Shown: positions 31,709 to 41,515 of the stretch, in pieces
Layout of the letters: every line of letters begins with the position of its first letter
Position numbering within the stretch: position 1 is the stretch's first letter
Assembly (NCBI GenBank): GCA_021838715.1
Contig: JAKCCX010000004.1
Span: 16,396 to 80,395, forward strand
Length of the DNA: 64,000 bases
DNA from: Pseudomonadota bacterium
GTDB taxonomy: Bacteria; Pseudomonadota; Gammaproteobacteria; Burkholderiales; Burkholderiaceae_F
Direction: 5' to 3'
Notes under the pieces: generated by a model
Seen by the model: only the letters and a program-made list of their open reading frames with translations
Told to the model about the DNA's origin: nothing
Database searches by the model: none
Made by a program: the position numbers and the translations under genes

Positions 31709-32826
31709 GCCGTGCCCTCCATCAAGACCGGCGTGCGGACCCGTGCCACGAGCCGGGTGCGATCGCGCACCTGCCCGGCCAACTGTCCGCAGGCGGCATC
31801 GATATCGTCGCCGCGCGTACGCCGCACCGTCGTCACGATCCCTCCCTCCTGCAGGATTTCCGCAAACGCCCGCACCCGCTGCGGGTCGGGACGCTGGAAT
31901 GCGGACATCGCCGTGGGATTGAAGGGAATGAGATTGAACTTGCAGGGCAGACCGTCGACCCGCCGCAGCAGCTCGCGCGCCTGGTCTTCGGCGTCATTGA
32001 CGCCCGCGAGCAGGATGTACTCGAACGTGATGAAGTCGCGCGGCGCATGCGCGAGGTACCGCCGGCATGCCGCCAGAAGTTCGGCGATCGGATATTTCCG
32101 GTTCAGGGGAACGAGTTCGTCGCGCAGCGCATCGTCGGGGGCGTGCAGCGAGACCGCCAGCGCGACCGGACAATCCTGCGCGAGGCGATCGATCATCGGC
32201 ACCATGCCCGACGTCGACAGCGTGACGCGGCGACGCGACAGGCCGTAGGCATCGTCGTCGAGCATCAGGCGCAGCGCCGGCAGGACCGCGTCATAGTTCT
32301 GCAGCGGCTCGCCCATGCCCATCAGGACGACGTTGCTGATGACCCGGTCGCCGTCGCCCGGCGTTCCGGACTCCGCCGCCGGCCGCAGCATCCGTTCCGC
32401 CATCCACAACTGCCCGATGATCTCCGCCGTCGTGAGATTGCGCGAAAAGCCCTGGGCCCCGGTGGCGCAGAAGCGGCACCCGACCGCACAGCCGGCCTGG
32501 GTCGAAATGCAGAGCGTGGCGCGATCGGCCTCGGGGATGTAGACGGTCTCCACCGCCTCGCCGCCGCCGACGTCGAGCAGCCACTTGCGTGTGCCGTCGC
32601 CCGATGCGCCGTCCCGCAGAATGGGCGCGGATTCGATCACAGCCCGCGTCGCGAGCGTCTCCCGCAGGCTGCGCGCGACATCGGTCATCGCGGCAAAGTC
32701 GGCTGCGCCGCGCTTGTGGATCCAGCGCAGCAGCTGGCGCGCGCGGAACGGCTTCTCCCCCAGCGACTGCACCCACGCAGTCAGGCCGTCGCGATCGAAA
32801 TCGAGGAGGTTGGCTGCGTGGTCCAT
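31705..32826 (-). CDS. rlmN: Dual-specificity 23S rRNA/tRNA A2 methyltransferase RlmN
   Basis: 373 residues. Radical-SAM motif CAVGCRFC, upstream N-terminal HhH-like domain ([16 protein letters not shown]) and the conserved [11 protein letters not shown]. It methylates A2503 of 23S rRNA and A37 of some tRNAs. ATG 32826 matches homologues; the track ORF of 445 residues starts inside the upstream gap and ndk. 61 bp separate it from ndk. Confidence 0.96.
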   Translation of the reverse strand: MDHAANLLDFDRDGLTAWVQSLGEKPFRARQLLRWIHKRGAADFAAMTDVARSLRETLATRAVIESAPILRDGASGDGTRKWLLDVGGGEAVETVYIPEADRATLCISTQAGCAVGCRFCATGAQGFSRNLTTAEIIGQLWMAERMLRPAAESGTPGDGDRVISNVVLMGMGEPLQNYDAVLPALRLMLDDDAYGLSRRRVTLSTSGMVPMIDRLAQDCPVALAVSLHAPDDALRDELVPLNRKYPIAELLAACRRYLAHAPRDFITFEYILLAGVNDAEDQARELLRRVDGLPCKFNLIPFNPTAMSAFQRPDPQRVRAFAEILQEGGIVTTVRRTRGDDIDAACGQLAGQVRDRTRLVARVRTPVLMEGTA

Positions 32827-32887
32827 GGGTCTCTCGATCGGGGGCCGGAATCCCCGCCGGCGACGGCGCGCCGGCAGGGAAACGCGA

Positions 32888-33313
32888 TCAGCGTACGTGG
32901 ATGTCCAGCGTGGAGAAGAAGAACGCCACCTCCACCGCCGCGGTCTCCGCACTGTCGGAACCATGCACGGCGTTGGCGTCGATGCTGTCGGCGAAGTCGG
33001 CGCGGATCGTACCCGGCGCGGCCTTCTTCGGATCGGTCGCACCCATCAGTTCGCGATTGCGCGCGATTGCGTTCTCACCGCGCAGCGCCTGCACGAACAC
33101 CGGCCCCGAGATCATGAAGTCGACGAGGTCGCCGAAAAACGGACGCTCGCGGTGCACCGCATAGAAGGCCTCGGCCTGCCGGCGGGAGAGATGCATCATG
33201 CGCGCGGCGACGATCTCCAGGCCGGCACCCTCGAAGCGCGAGAGGATCTGGCCGATCGCGTTCTTGCGAACCGCGTCGGGTTTGAGAATGGAAAGGGTGG
33301 TTTCGATGGCCAT
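32888..33313 (-). CDS. ndk: Nucleoside-diphosphate kinase
   Basis: 141 residues. Catalytic histidine motif [13 protein letters not shown] near the N-terminus and the Kpn-loop region ([14 protein letters not shown]) are present. It equalises NTP/dNTP pools through a phospho-His intermediate. No Shine-Dalgarno lies before the ATG; a TACGAT (33326-33321) could be a -10 placing the transcript start almost at the ATG. It heads the long leftward housekeeping block. Confidence 0.97.
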   Translation of the reverse strand: MAIETTLSILKPDAVRKNAIGQILSRFEGAGLEIVAARMMHLSRRQAEAFYAVHRERPFFGDLVDFMISGPVFVQALRGENAIARNRELMGATDPKKAAPGTIRADFADSIDANAVHGSDSAETAAVEVAFFFSTLDIHVR

Positions 33314-33370
33314 TGCAAAAATCGTATGAAAAAAGAAACAGTTGGCGAACTTATTGAACCCGTGATGATA

Positions 33371-34756
33371 TCACGCGGGGGGTTCCAGTACGGCGATTGA
33401 TTCGACGTGGGAGGTGTGCGGAAACATGTTCACCACCCCCGCCGCGCGCACCGTCCATTTCGCCTCATGGACCAGCCAGGCGCAATCGCGCGCGAGCGTG
33501 GCGGGATTGCACGAAACGTACACCACCCGCCGCGGCGGCGCGGCGTCCAGGCCGAACGACTGCACCACCGCCAGCGCCCCTTCGCGCGGCGGGTCGACCA
33601 GGACGCGATCGATCCGGCCGCCGAGGCCGGCGCGCAGGCCCTCCCAATCGGCCGCGGTCCACTCGAACAGGTTGCGCGCCGCGAAGTCCACCCGGCCGGC
33701 GAATCCGGCCGCCGCCGCGGCGGCTTCCGCCCGGCGCAGCAGCGCGGCGCTACCTTCCAGGCCCCGCACACGCCCCGCCCGCGTCGCCAGCGGCAGGGTG
33801 AAATTCCCCAGGCCGCAGAAGAAATCCGCGATCACGTCCTGCGGGCCGGGATCGAGCAGCGCAAGCGCCCGTCGGACCAGGACCTCGTTGATCGCGTGGT
33901 TGACCTGCGTGAAATCGGTCGGCCGGAACGGAATCTCGACGCCGAACTCCGGCAGCCGCAAGGGTAGCGCGCCGTCGCCGCGTGCCGGCGGATCCATCGG
34001 TTCGGCCGTATCCGGGCCGGCCGGCTGCAGCCAGAAACCGACGCCCTGGCCACGCTCGAAGGCGCGCAGGCGGTCGCGATCGGCATCGGACAGCGGCGCG
34101 AGAATTCGCAGCACCAGCACCGTGATGGGCGGTCCGGAACCGGCCTGGGCGATCGCCACCTCGATCTGCGGCAGACGGTCGCGGATCGACAACCCGCTCA
34201 CCAGTTCGCGCAGCGGATCGATGAGATGGGCCACCGGCTCGCCCAGCACCGGGCAGGCGTGCATGTCGGCGACATAGCTGCTGTTGCGCTCGCGGAATCC
34301 GACCAGCGCCCCGCCCTTGCCCGGCACGAAGCGCACCGACAGGCGGGCGCGGTGGCGATAGTTCCAGACCGGCCCGACCACCGGCCGCAGCACGGTCTCC
34401 GGACGCAGCCTGCCGATGTGCCACAGCGTTTCCTCGAGCACCCGCTGCTTGATCGAGACCTGCGCACGCGCGTCGAGGTGCTGCATCGAACAGCCGCCGC
34501 ACTTGCCGGCATCGAGGCCGAAGTGCGGGCAGCGCGGCGTCACCCGCAACGGGCTGGCCGCGAGTACCGCCGTCACCCGGCCGGTGTCGAACCGCGCCTT
34601 GGCGCGCAGCCGCGCCCACTGCACGCGCTCGCCGGGCAAGGCGCCTTCGATGAACGCCACCTTGCCATCATCGAGGCGGGCGACGCCGCGCCCCTCCAGG
34701 TCGAGCGACTCGATGCGGGCGACCTCGCGCTCCGCCTCCTCCACATCACGCTTCAT
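33371..34756 (-). CDS. rlmD: 23S rRNA (uracil-5)-methyltransferase RlmD
   Basis: 461 residues. TRAM-like N-terminal domain (LDLEGRGVARLDDGKVAFIEGALPG), iron-sulfur cysteines (CPHFGLDAGKCGGCSMQ), SAM-binding motif (VIADFFCGLGNFTLPLA) and catalytic VSCNPATLARD. It makes m5U1939 in 23S rRNA. The start overlaps the upstream exonuclease stop (ATGA at 34756-34753). A short dyad (CGTGAT/ATCACG) overlaps the stop codon region and may mark the transcript end. Confidence 0.95.
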   Translation of the reverse strand: MKRDVEEAEREVARIESLDLEGRGVARLDDGKVAFIEGALPGERVQWARLRAKARFDTGRVTAVLAASPLRVTPRCPHFGLDAGKCGGCSMQHLDARAQVSIKQRVLEETLWHIGRLRPETVLRPVVGPVWNYRHRARLSVRFVPGKGGALVGFRERNSSYVADMHACPVLGEPVAHLIDPLRELVSGLSIRDRLPQIEVAIAQAGSGPPITVLVLRILAPLSDADRDRLRAFERGQGVGFWLQPAGPDTAEPMDPPARGDGALPLRLPEFGVEIPFRPTDFTQVNHAINEVLVRRALALLDPGPQDVIADFFCGLGNFTLPLATRAGRVRGLEGSAALLRRAEAAAAAAGFAGRVDFAARNLFEWTAADWEGLRAGLGGRIDRVLVDPPREGALAVVQSFGLDAAPPRRVVYVSCNPATLARDCAWLVHEAKWTVRAAGVVNMFPHTSHVESIAVLEPPA

Positions 34757-35538
34757 CGGTCTCCGGCATTCCAGGCTGCAAGATATTCCTGCCAGTGCGG
34801 CGCGCCGATGCCCTGCAGGCTCGCCCGCACGGTCTCGACCTCGCGCGCATACGCATCCTCGCCGAGCGCGCCGCGCATCCGCTGAAACCGGCAATGGAGC
34901 AGGTAGGTGTTGACGACGTCGGTTTCGCAGTACGCGCGAATGGAGTCGATCCCGCCATCGAGGAACGCCCCCCAGACCTTGTCGCCCGACATGCCGAGCT
35001 TGCCGGCAAACCCGCAGAGCCGCGACAGGTCGTCGAGCGGCGCATTGGCCCGTGCCTGGTACATCGCCAGCACGTCCATCAGATCGCAATGCCGCGCGTG
35101 ATAGCGGTTGACGTAGTTGTTGTATCGGAAGTCGCGATCGTCGTCGCCGCTTTCCCAATAGCGCGCCGCGGCGACGCCATGCACCATCGCCCGATAGTGC
35201 AGCACCGGCAGATCGAAGCCGCCGCCGTTCCAGCTCACCAGCTGCGGCGTATAGCGGTCGATGAGCCGGAAGAAGTCGTGCACCAGCTTCGTCTCGTCGT
35301 CCTCGGGCGCGCCCAGGCAGCGCACGCGAAAGCCCGAATCGTCGCGGAACGCGCAGCCGATCGCGACGATCCGGTGCAGATGCAGCGGCAGGAAATCGCT
35401 GCCGGTGCGCTCGCGCCGTTCGGCGAAGGCCGCCGCCGCGGTCTCGGCGTCGGACAGCGGCGCCCACTCCGGCCGCAGGCGGCGCAGCCCGGCGACATCG
35501 GGAACGGTTTCGAGGTCGAAAACCAGGACCGGAGTCAC
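34753..35538 (-). CDS. 3'-5' exonuclease related to the PolB proofreading domain
   Basis: 261 residues. Three DnaQ/PolB exonuclease motifs are in order: Exo I (VFDLETVPD), Exo II (SWNGGGFDLPVL) and Exo III (YCETDVVNTY), supplying four acidic metal ligands. There is no polymerase domain, so it is a stand-alone exonuclease of the predicted PolB-like family (single-stranded DNA or RNA repair inferred). GTG start 35538 overlaps the nlpD stop (GTGA). It occupies the slot where rpoS is usually found, between nlpD and rlmD. Confidence 0.88.
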   Translation of the reverse strand: MTPVLVFDLETVPDVAGLRRLRPEWAPLSDAETAAAAFAERRERTGSDFLPLHLHRIVAIGCAFRDDSGFRVRCLGAPEDDETKLVHDFFRLIDRYTPQLVSWNGGGFDLPVLHYRAMVHGVAAARYWESGDDDRDFRYNNYVNRYHARHCDLMDVLAMYQARANAPLDDLSRLCGFAGKLGMSGDKVWGAFLDGGIDSIRAYCETDVVNTYLLHCRFQRMRGALGEDAYAREVETVRASLQGIGAPHWQEYLAAWNAGDR

Positions 35539-36353
35539 GGTGCGGCGTTCATGGCGCCGAGGAAGGGCATCGGATCGAGCGGCACGCCGGCGCGCCGCAC
35601 CTCGAAATGCAGCGTCGACGGCGCTCCGCCGCCGCCCACGATCGCGATCGGGTCGCCCTGCTGGACCGCCTGCCCCTCATGCACGAGGTTGGAGCGGTTG
35701 TGGGCGTACACCGACACGATCCCGCCGGGGTGGCGCACGATGACCAGACGGCCATAGCCTTGCATCGATCCTGCATAGAGCACCGTGCCCGCCGCCACCG
35801 CAACCACGTTTTCGCCGCCGGCCACGGCGATATCGATGCCTTTGGAGGTCTTGCCGTCGAACTTGCCGACGACGTCGCCGTGCACCGGCCAGATCCACGA
35901 CCCCGCCGCCGGCAGGGCCCCCGGCGCCTTCTCCGACGGCACCGGCGCGACCGCGCCCGGGGTCACCGGGGCCGCCATCGCCATGCCGGGCGCTGCGGGC
36001 GCCGCGGACGGCGGCGGCGCCGACGTGCCGGGAGCGGCCGCACCGGTCACGGCGGCGGGCGCCATCGCCCCCTGCAAGGGCTGCGCCTGCACCGCACCCG
36101 GCGCGGCAAGAGGTTGCGCCTCCGGTTCCGCCTCGGGCTGCGCCGCCGGCGCCGATCCGCCCTGGGGGGCCGCCGCGGCGGCCCCCGGCGCCACCACGGT
36201 TTCCGCCGGCGCCGGACCGGCGTTGGCGGAAACCGAACGATCGATGATCGGCGGCGGCTGGTTGAGCGACACCTCGCTGCAGCCGCTCAGCAACGCCATC
36301 GAGACTGCCGCGCACACCATGCCATACGCCATCACTCTGCTGGACGGGTTCAT
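35535..36353 (-). CDS. nlpD: NlpD-like M23 lipoprotein without LysM domain
   Basis: 272 residues. Lipobox LLSGC-S near residue 25, then about 130 residues of Ala/Pro/Gln-rich low-complexity sequence, then a C-terminal LytM/M23 domain (IWPVHGDVVGKFDGKTSKGIDI ... VSVYAHN ... STLHFEVRR). The first zinc-ligand motif is degenerate (KGIDI), as in NlpD and EnvC, so it should activate an amidase rather than cut peptidoglycan. A LysM domain, normal in NlpD, is not visible. AGGAG precedes ATG 36353 by 5 nt. surE-pcm-nlpD order is conserved. Confidence 0.85.
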   Translation of the reverse strand: MNPSSRVMAYGMVCAAVSMALLSGCSEVSLNQPPPIIDRSVSANAGPAPAETVVAPGAAAAAPQGGSAPAAQPEAEPEAQPLAAPGAVQAQPLQGAMAPAAVTGAAAPGTSAPPPSAAPAAPGMAMAAPVTPGAVAPVPSEKAPGALPAAGSWIWPVHGDVVGKFDGKTSKGIDIAVAGGENVVAVAAGTVLYAGSMQGYGRLVIVRHPGGIVSVYAHNRSNLVHEGQAVQQGDPIAIVGGGGAPSTLHFEVRRAGVPLDPMPFLGAMNAAP

Positions 36354-36384
36354 ATCCGCTCCTGTCACGCTGTCCACTCCACCA

Positions 36385-37098
36385 TCACCCGACGACACCG
36401 CCCAACAGCGGAACGAAGCGCACCGGCTCGACCGCATGGACGACCCACTTCCCGCGCGCATCGCGCGCCACCACCGACAAGGTCTGCCGCTCGGCACCGA
36501 CCGGGGCCACCACCACGCCGCCGGCGACGAGCTGCTCTCCCCACGCGACGGGAATCTCCTCTCCGGCCGCCGCCGCGATGATCGCGTCGAACGGCGCCTC
36601 CGCGGGCAACCCCGCGGCACCGTCGCCGAACACCAGGCGCAGGTTGGCCAGGCGCAGGGGCCGGAGGTTGTCGCGCGCCCGCTCATGCAGCGCGCGCACG
36701 CGCTCGATCGAATACACCGATCCGAACAACTGGGCGAACACCGCCGCGGCATATCCGCAGCCGGTGCCGATTTCGAGCACGCGCGCCGCGCGCGCGTCGG
36801 CGATCGCACCCAGCGCCAGTTCCGCGCTGCGCGCCACGATATAGGGCTGCGAGATCGTCTGTCCATGGCCGATCGGCAGCGAGCAGTCGTCGTACGCACG
36901 GCTCGCGAGCGCCGCATCGACGAAGGTGTGGCGGGGCACGGCCGTCAGCGCCGACAGCACGCGGGGATTCCGCACCCCCAGGGCACGGACGCGCTCGACC
37001 ATGCGGCCGCGCACCCGTTCCGAATTGAGGCCCAGATTGCCGGCCGGCGCGGCACCGGCCGTCGGACCGGCTGCGGGCCTGCCGTGGCGCAGCTTCAC
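36385..37098 (-). CDS. pcm: Protein-L-isoaspartate O-methyltransferase
   Basis: 237 residues. SAM-binding motif [18 protein letters not shown], the [17 protein letters not shown] region and [13 protein letters not shown] identify Pcm, which repairs isoaspartyl damage in aged proteins. The start is taken as GTG 37098, overlapping the surE stop (GTGA); homology begins about 30 residues later, so the exact N-terminus is open. The [13 protein letters not shown] leader is unlike the family. Confidence 0.93.
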   Translation of the reverse strand: MKLRHGRPAAGPTAGAAPAGNLGLNSERVRGRMVERVRALGVRNPRVLSALTAVPRHTFVDAALASRAYDDCSLPIGHGQTISQPYIVARSAELALGAIADARAARVLEIGTGCGYAAAVFAQLFGSVYSIERVRALHERARDNLRPLRLANLRLVFGDGAAGLPAEAPFDAIIAAAAGEEIPVAWGEQLVAGGVVVAPVGAERQTLSVVARDARGKWVVHAVEPVRFVPLLGGVVG

Positions 37099-37838
37099 GG
37101 GGCGAGCCACCGTGCAACGGCATCCATCTGCTGCACATGGGTGAGATCGATCTGCAGCGGCGTCACCGACACGCAACCTTCCGCGATCGCATGGAAATCG
37201 GTGCCCGGACCGGCGTCGCGGGCCTCGCCCGCCGCGCCCACCCAGTAAATCGTCTCGCCGCGCGGGCTCGTCTGGCGGATCACCGGTTCGGCCTTGTGGC
37301 GCTTGCCCAGGCGGGTGCAGCGGATCGGCCCCATCTGCTCCGCCGCGATGTTGGGAATGTTGACGTTGAGCAGGAACGGCCCTTCCAGCGGGCGGTCCAG
37401 GAAGCGCTCGACGACCCGGGCGGCCACCTGACCGGCGGCCTCCCAGTTCGTGCGCCCCTTTTCCGCCCGGGAAAAGGCGATGGACGGAATCCCGAACAGG
37501 TAGCCCTCCATCGCCGCCGCCACGGTGCCGGAGTAAACCGTGTCGTCGCCCATGTTCTGGCCGTCGTTGATGCCCGACAGCACGAGATCCGGAACCCGGT
37601 CGAGCAGCCCCGTCAGCGCGATATGGACGCAGTCGGTGGGCGTACCGTTGACGAACCGGAAGCCGTTCTCGGCGCTGCGCACGCTGAGCGGCCGGCTCAA
37701 GGTGAGGGAGTTGCTCGCTCCGCTGCAGTTCTGTTCCGGGGCAACCACGGTGATGTCGCCGAAGCGGCGGACGGCTTCGACCAGCGCCGCAAGACCGGGC
37801 GCAAGGTATCCGTCATCGTTCGAGATCAAAATGTGCAT
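37095..37838 (-). CDS. surE: 5'/3'-nucleotidase SurE
   Basis: 247 residues. N-terminal metal motif [26 protein letters not shown] and [11 protein letters not shown] are the SurE hallmarks. It is a metal-dependent nucleotidase of stationary-phase survival loci. First gene of surE-pcm-nlpD; each junction overlaps or nearly does. Divergent from cutA with 57 bp between. Confidence 0.97.
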   Translation of the reverse strand: MHILISNDDGYLAPGLAALVEAVRRFGDITVVAPEQNCSGASNSLTLSRPLSVRSAENGFRFVNGTPTDCVHIALTGLLDRVPDLVLSGINDGQNMGDDTVYSGTVAAAMEGYLFGIPSIAFSRAEKGRTNWEAAGQVAARVVERFLDRPLEGPFLLNVNIPNIAAEQMGPIRCTRLGKRHKAEPVIRQTSPRGETIYWVGAAGEARDAGPGTDFHAIAEGCVSVTPLQIDLTHVQQMDAVARWLAP

Positions 37839-37895
37839 GGGGCGGAATCTTACCGGCTGCGCCCCCCCTTACGCCAAACCCGGAGCAAAAACGAC

Positions 37896-38231
37896 ATGGA
37901 CGATGCAATCCTGGTACATACCACCACCGCGACCGCGGAAAATGCGCGCGCGATCGCGCGGGCGCTGGTGGCGGAGCATCTGGCGGCCTGCGTCCAGATC
38001 CACCCCGTCGAAAGCTTCTACCGCTGGGAAGGCGCGGTGCAGACCGACGCCGAGTTCGCGCTGCAATGCAAGACCTTGCGATCGCGGTACGATGCCGTCG
38101 CCGCCTGCATCCGACGGCACCACGCCTATGAACTGCCGGAGATCGTCGTCACGGCGATCGCCGGCGGGTCGAAGGAATACCTGGCGTGGATCGGGGAGTC
38201 CGTCTCGTCGACGGCGGCACCGTCATCTTGA
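37896..38231 (+). CDS. cutA: Divalent cation tolerance protein CutA
   Basis: 111 residues, trimeric PII-like fold. The family pattern HTTTATAENARAIARALVAEHLAACVQIHPVESFYRWEG is nearly complete, with the conserved Cys and ending in ELPEIVVTAI. It is linked to copper tolerance, though its molecular role is unsettled. ATG 37896 has GGAG about 11 nt upstream; the track ORF is extended backwards through surE. The next gene's AGGAGG site begins at its stop codon. Confidence 0.94.
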   Translation: MDDAILVHTTTATAENARAIARALVAEHLAACVQIHPVESFYRWEGAVQTDAEFALQCKTLRSRYDAVAACIRRHHAYELPEIVVTAIAGGSKEYLAWIGESVSSTAAPSS

Positions 38232-38244
38232 GGAGGATCCAGTC

Positions 38245-39014
38245 GTGTCAGCAAACCACACCCCCCTGCGCGCATCGCCATCGTGACCGGCGCCACGTCG
38301 GGCATCGGCGAAGCCACCGCCCGCGCCTTCGTCGGCGCCGGCTACGCCGTGATCGGCAATGGACGCACGGCGACCAAATTGCGCGCGATCGAGCGCGAAC
38401 TCGGCGACGCGTTCCACGGCGTCGAGGGAGATGCCGCGGATGCCGCGGTGATCGAGCGCCTGTTCACCGCCGCGCGCGACCGCTACGGCCGCGAGGCCGA
38501 CATCGTCGTCGCCAATGCCGGCCGCGGCCTGGGCGGATCCGTACGCAACGCCGACCTGTCGCGATTCGAGGAGATCCTGCGGCTCAACGTCCAGGGCGTC
38601 CTGGCGCTGATGCAGCAGGCGGCGCAGCGCATGGTCGCGGCGCAGGAACGGGGATATCCCACGACCGCGGCCGACATCGTCGTCCTGGGCTCGGTGGTCG
38701 GCCGCAACGTTTCGCCCTTCAGCGCGGTGTACGGCTCCACCAAGTTCGCCGTCCATTCGCTCGCCGAAGGCCTGCGCCGGGAGATCGGCCCGAAGGGCGT
38801 GCGCGTGACCCTGGTCGAACCCGGCATCGTCGTCAGCGGATTCCAGGACGGCGCCGGATACGATGACGCCCAGGTGCAGCACTTCCACGAGCATTTCGGC
38901 CCCTTGCTGCAGCCCGACGACATCGCACGCGCCATCCATTTCGTCGTGAGCCAACCGCCGCACATCCATGTCAGCGACATCCTGGTTCGCCCGACTCGCC
39001 AAGACTATCCGTAA
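38245..39014 (+). CDS. Short-chain dehydrogenase/reductase with apparent one-base deletion near the start
   Basis: An SDR of the classical family: VTGATSGIGEATARAF (nucleotide-binding), NAGRG, catalytic Ser (LGSVVG) and YGSTK. An AGGAGG site is followed by GTG 38245 (SANHTPLR), which stops after 13 codons. Adding one C to the six-C run 38261-38266 gives SANHTPPARIAIVTGATSGIGEA, restoring the first beta strand. Unrepaired, translation could start only at GTG 38283, which loses that strand and has no ribosome site. The gene is therefore frameshifted, misassembled or variable. Substrate unknown. It lies 13 bp after cutA and overlaps the TAXI gene. Confidence 0.85.
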
Positions 39015-40368
39015 TGCGTTCGGGGTGTGGCGCGACCTGGCCTCGGTCAGCGTGCCCACCCTGCTCGTCATCGCGCTGGCCTTCGGCGCCGCGATTCATT
39101 TCATCCAGCCGGCGCCGCCGGATACCGTCGTCATGTCGACCGGACCCGACGGCAGCCTGTTCGAGCGGTATGCCGAAGGCTATCGCCAGGTCTTCGCCCG
39201 CAACGGCATCACCCTGCGCCTGATCCCGTCGCGCGGCTCGGTGGAGAATCTCGCGCGGCTGGCGGATCCGCACCAACACATCGACGTCGCCTTCGTCCAG
39301 AGCGGGCTGCGGCGCATGCCGGCCGACGCGCACCTCGTTTCGCTGGGCAGCACGTCCTACGAGCCGCTCTTCATCCTGTATCGCGCACCGCGGGCGCTGC
39401 ACCGCCTTGCCGATTTCGCCGGCAGGCGCCTCGCCATCGGGCACCCGGGCAGCGGCACCGAAGCGCTCGCGCTGACCCTGCTCGAAGCCAACGGCATCCG
39501 CCGCGGCGGCCCCACCCGGCTGCTGCCGCTCGCCGGCGACGAGGCCATGCGCGCCGTGCTTGCCCATCGGGTCGACGCCGTGTTCCTGTCCGGCGACTCG
39601 GCCAAGGCCGGCGAAATCCGGCGCCTGCTGTACACGCCGGGCTTCCGCATTTTCGGATTCGATCAGATCGGCGCGTACCTGCACCGATTCCGCTACCTCA
39701 ATCGCGTCGACCTGCCGATGGGCCTCTTCGATCTTGGCCGCAACCTTCCCGACCGGCGCACGCCGCTGGTCGCGCCATCGGTGGAGATCGTCGCGCGCGC
39801 CGGCCTGCACCCGGCGCTCGTCGACCTGATGATCGAGGCCGCGCAGGAAGTGCATTCGCACGCCACCCTGCTGCAGGCGGCGGGCACCTTCCCCTCGCCC
39901 GAGGAACGCGACTTTCCGATGAGTGCGGAAGCCCTGCGCTATTACAAGTCCGGCAAGGGCCTGGCCTACCGCTACCTGCCGTTCTGGCTGGCCAGCCTCG
40001 TCAATCGCACGATGGTCCTGCTGCTGCCGGTCGTGATCCTGCTGCTCCCCGCGATGCGGGCGCTGCCCGGGATGTATGCATGGCGGGTGCGCCGCCGCAT
40101 CTACCGGCACTATGGAACCCTGGTGGCACTCGAACGCGAGTCCACGGACGTCCGGCCCGGAACCGCCGCCGCGGCCGCTTTGCTCGATCGGCTGAACCGG
40201 ATCGAGCGCGAGGTCATCGACATGAAACTGCCCAATCCGTTCGCCGACGAGGCGTACGGATTGCGGCAGCACGTCCACTTCGTGCGCGCACGGCTGTCCG
40301 GGGACCTTTCCGGCGGGAAGATGACCCCGCCGGCCGGTCCCGCGCGCCGCCCGCCCCGCTCACTCTGA
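38968..40368 (+). CDS. TAXI-family TRAP-type substrate-binding protein with C-terminal membrane anchor
   Basis: 466 residues. N-terminal membrane segment (VSVPTLLVIALAFGAAIHFI), then a TAXI solute-binding domain (VVMSTGPDGSLFERYAEGYRQVFARNGI, GSVENLARL, IAIGHPGSGTEALA) and a second hydrophobic segment near residue 345-370 with a cytoplasmic tail (RRRIYRHYGTLVALERES). No TRAP permease is adjacent, so this may be one of the orphan membrane-tethered TAXI proteins. ATG 38968 lies within the SDR 3' end and lacks a clear ribosome site; later starts would cut the first helix. Confidence 0.85.
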   Translation: MSATSWFARLAKTIRNAFGVWRDLASVSVPTLLVIALAFGAAIHFIQPAPPDTVVMSTGPDGSLFERYAEGYRQVFARNGITLRLIPSRGSVENLARLADPHQHIDVAFVQSGLRRMPADAHLVSLGSTSYEPLFILYRAPRALHRLADFAGRRLAIGHPGSGTEALALTLLEANGIRRGGPTRLLPLAGDEAMRAVLAHRVDAVFLSGDSAKAGEIRRLLYTPGFRIFGFDQIGAYLHRFRYLNRVDLPMGLFDLGRNLPDRRTPLVAPSVEIVARAGLHPALVDLMIEAAQEVHSHATLLQAAGTFPSPEERDFPMSAEALRYYKSGKGLAYRYLPFWLASLVNRTMVLLLPVVILLLPAMRALPGMYAWRVRRRIYRHYGTLVALERESTDVRPGTAAAAALLDRLNRIEREVIDMKLPNPFADEAYGLRQHVHFVRARLSGDLSGGKMTPPAGPARRPPRSL

Positions 40369-41460
40369 CCCGCTTCCCTCCGGGAATTGCGAACCGCCAT
40401 CGGCCGGCGAGGATGGGGCCTCCTGGGCGCCGACGCTCAGCAATTCGTCGAGGAACACCTGGCCGACGGCCAGGATCACCGGGCCGACGAACAGGCCGAT
40501 GATCCCGAAGGCCATCGCCCCGCCGAGTACGCCGATCAAGGTCACCACCACCGGCTGGCGATTGCCCTTGCTGATGAGATAGGGCTTGATGACACTGTCC
40601 GCACCGGCAACCACCACCAGCCCCCAGGCCGCGAGGAAGATCGCATAACCGACGGCGTGGTGCAGGAACAGCCAGACGCCGGCGGGAATCCACACCAGGG
40701 GCGGGCCGATCGGAATGACCGAGAGAAAAAAGGTGAGGAAGCCGAGCAGGCTGGCCCCGGGCACGCCGGCGATCTCCAGCCCGATGAACATCAGCACGCC
40801 CTGCGCGAACGCCGTGGCGAGCAACGCGCGCACCACGCCGGCCGTCATCGTCCGCGCCGCCGCCAGCACCGTCAGGCCGGTCTCGCCGAACAGCGTGCCG
40901 AAGAGGCGCTGCAGGAAGGCGGAAATCCGCTCGCCGTCGAGATACAGGAAAAACGCCAAGACCAGGCTGAACAGCACGACCCACAGGCCACGGGTGAGCG
41001 CGCCGGCCGCGGAGCCGATCCAGGCCCGCGCCGGCAGCGATTCGACCGCGCGCTGCAGCTGGCTGACGGCGCCCTGGTCGCCCGCGATCACGCTGTCGAG
41101 AAAACGATAGATCGGGGGGCCGACCCACGGCACGGAACGGACGAAATCGGCGACCTCCACGGCAAGCCGATGCAACGATTCGAGCTGCGGGTGGATCTGG
41201 TCGATCAGCGAGGAGAGATTGCTCGCCACGAACATCATCGGAATCGCCATCACCGCCAGCAGCAGGGCAACCATCAGCGCCGCCGCGCCCGCCTTGCCGA
41301 TCCGGTTCCGCAGTACGGCGAAGATCTCCCAGGTCGAAAACGTGATGATCGCCGCCCAGGTCAGGGACAGCAGGAACGGCTCGGCGACGCGAAAGGCGGC
41401 GTAGCCGAGGGCGCCGACGGCGCCGATGGCGATCAACTGCCGGATCGGGATCTGGGTCAC
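40360..41460 (-). CDS. AI-2E family (PerM/YdiK-like) membrane transporter
   Basis: 366 residues with about eight membrane helices in the AI-2E pattern: an N-terminal helix pair, a long amphipathic region (SSLIDQIHPQLESLHRLAVEVADFV), and the conserved PLVWIPAGVWLFL and KPYLISKGNRQPVVVTLIGVLGG segments. Members export autoinducer, polyamines or sodium; substrate not inferable here. GTG start 41460. The stop overlaps the TAXI stop by 9 bp from the opposite strand. Confidence 0.9.
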   Translation of the reverse strand: MTQIPIRQLIAIGAVGALGYAAFRVAEPFLLSLTWAAIITFSTWEIFAVLRNRIGKAGAAALMVALLLAVMAIPMMFVASNLSSLIDQIHPQLESLHRLAVEVADFVRSVPWVGPPIYRFLDSVIAGDQGAVSQLQRAVESLPARAWIGSAAGALTRGLWVVLFSLVLAFFLYLDGERISAFLQRLFGTLFGETGLTVLAAARTMTAGVVRALLATAFAQGVLMFIGLEIAGVPGASLLGFLTFFLSVIPIGPPLVWIPAGVWLFLHHAVGYAIFLAAWGLVVVAGADSVIKPYLISKGNRQPVVVTLIGVLGGAMAFGIIGLFVGPVILAVGQVFLDELLSVGAQEAPSSPADGGSQFPEGSGSE

Positions 41461-41515
41461 GGGCAACCCGCAGCGGACGCCGCGGCCGCAACGACGGCGT
41501 ATCCCGACCCCGCGA

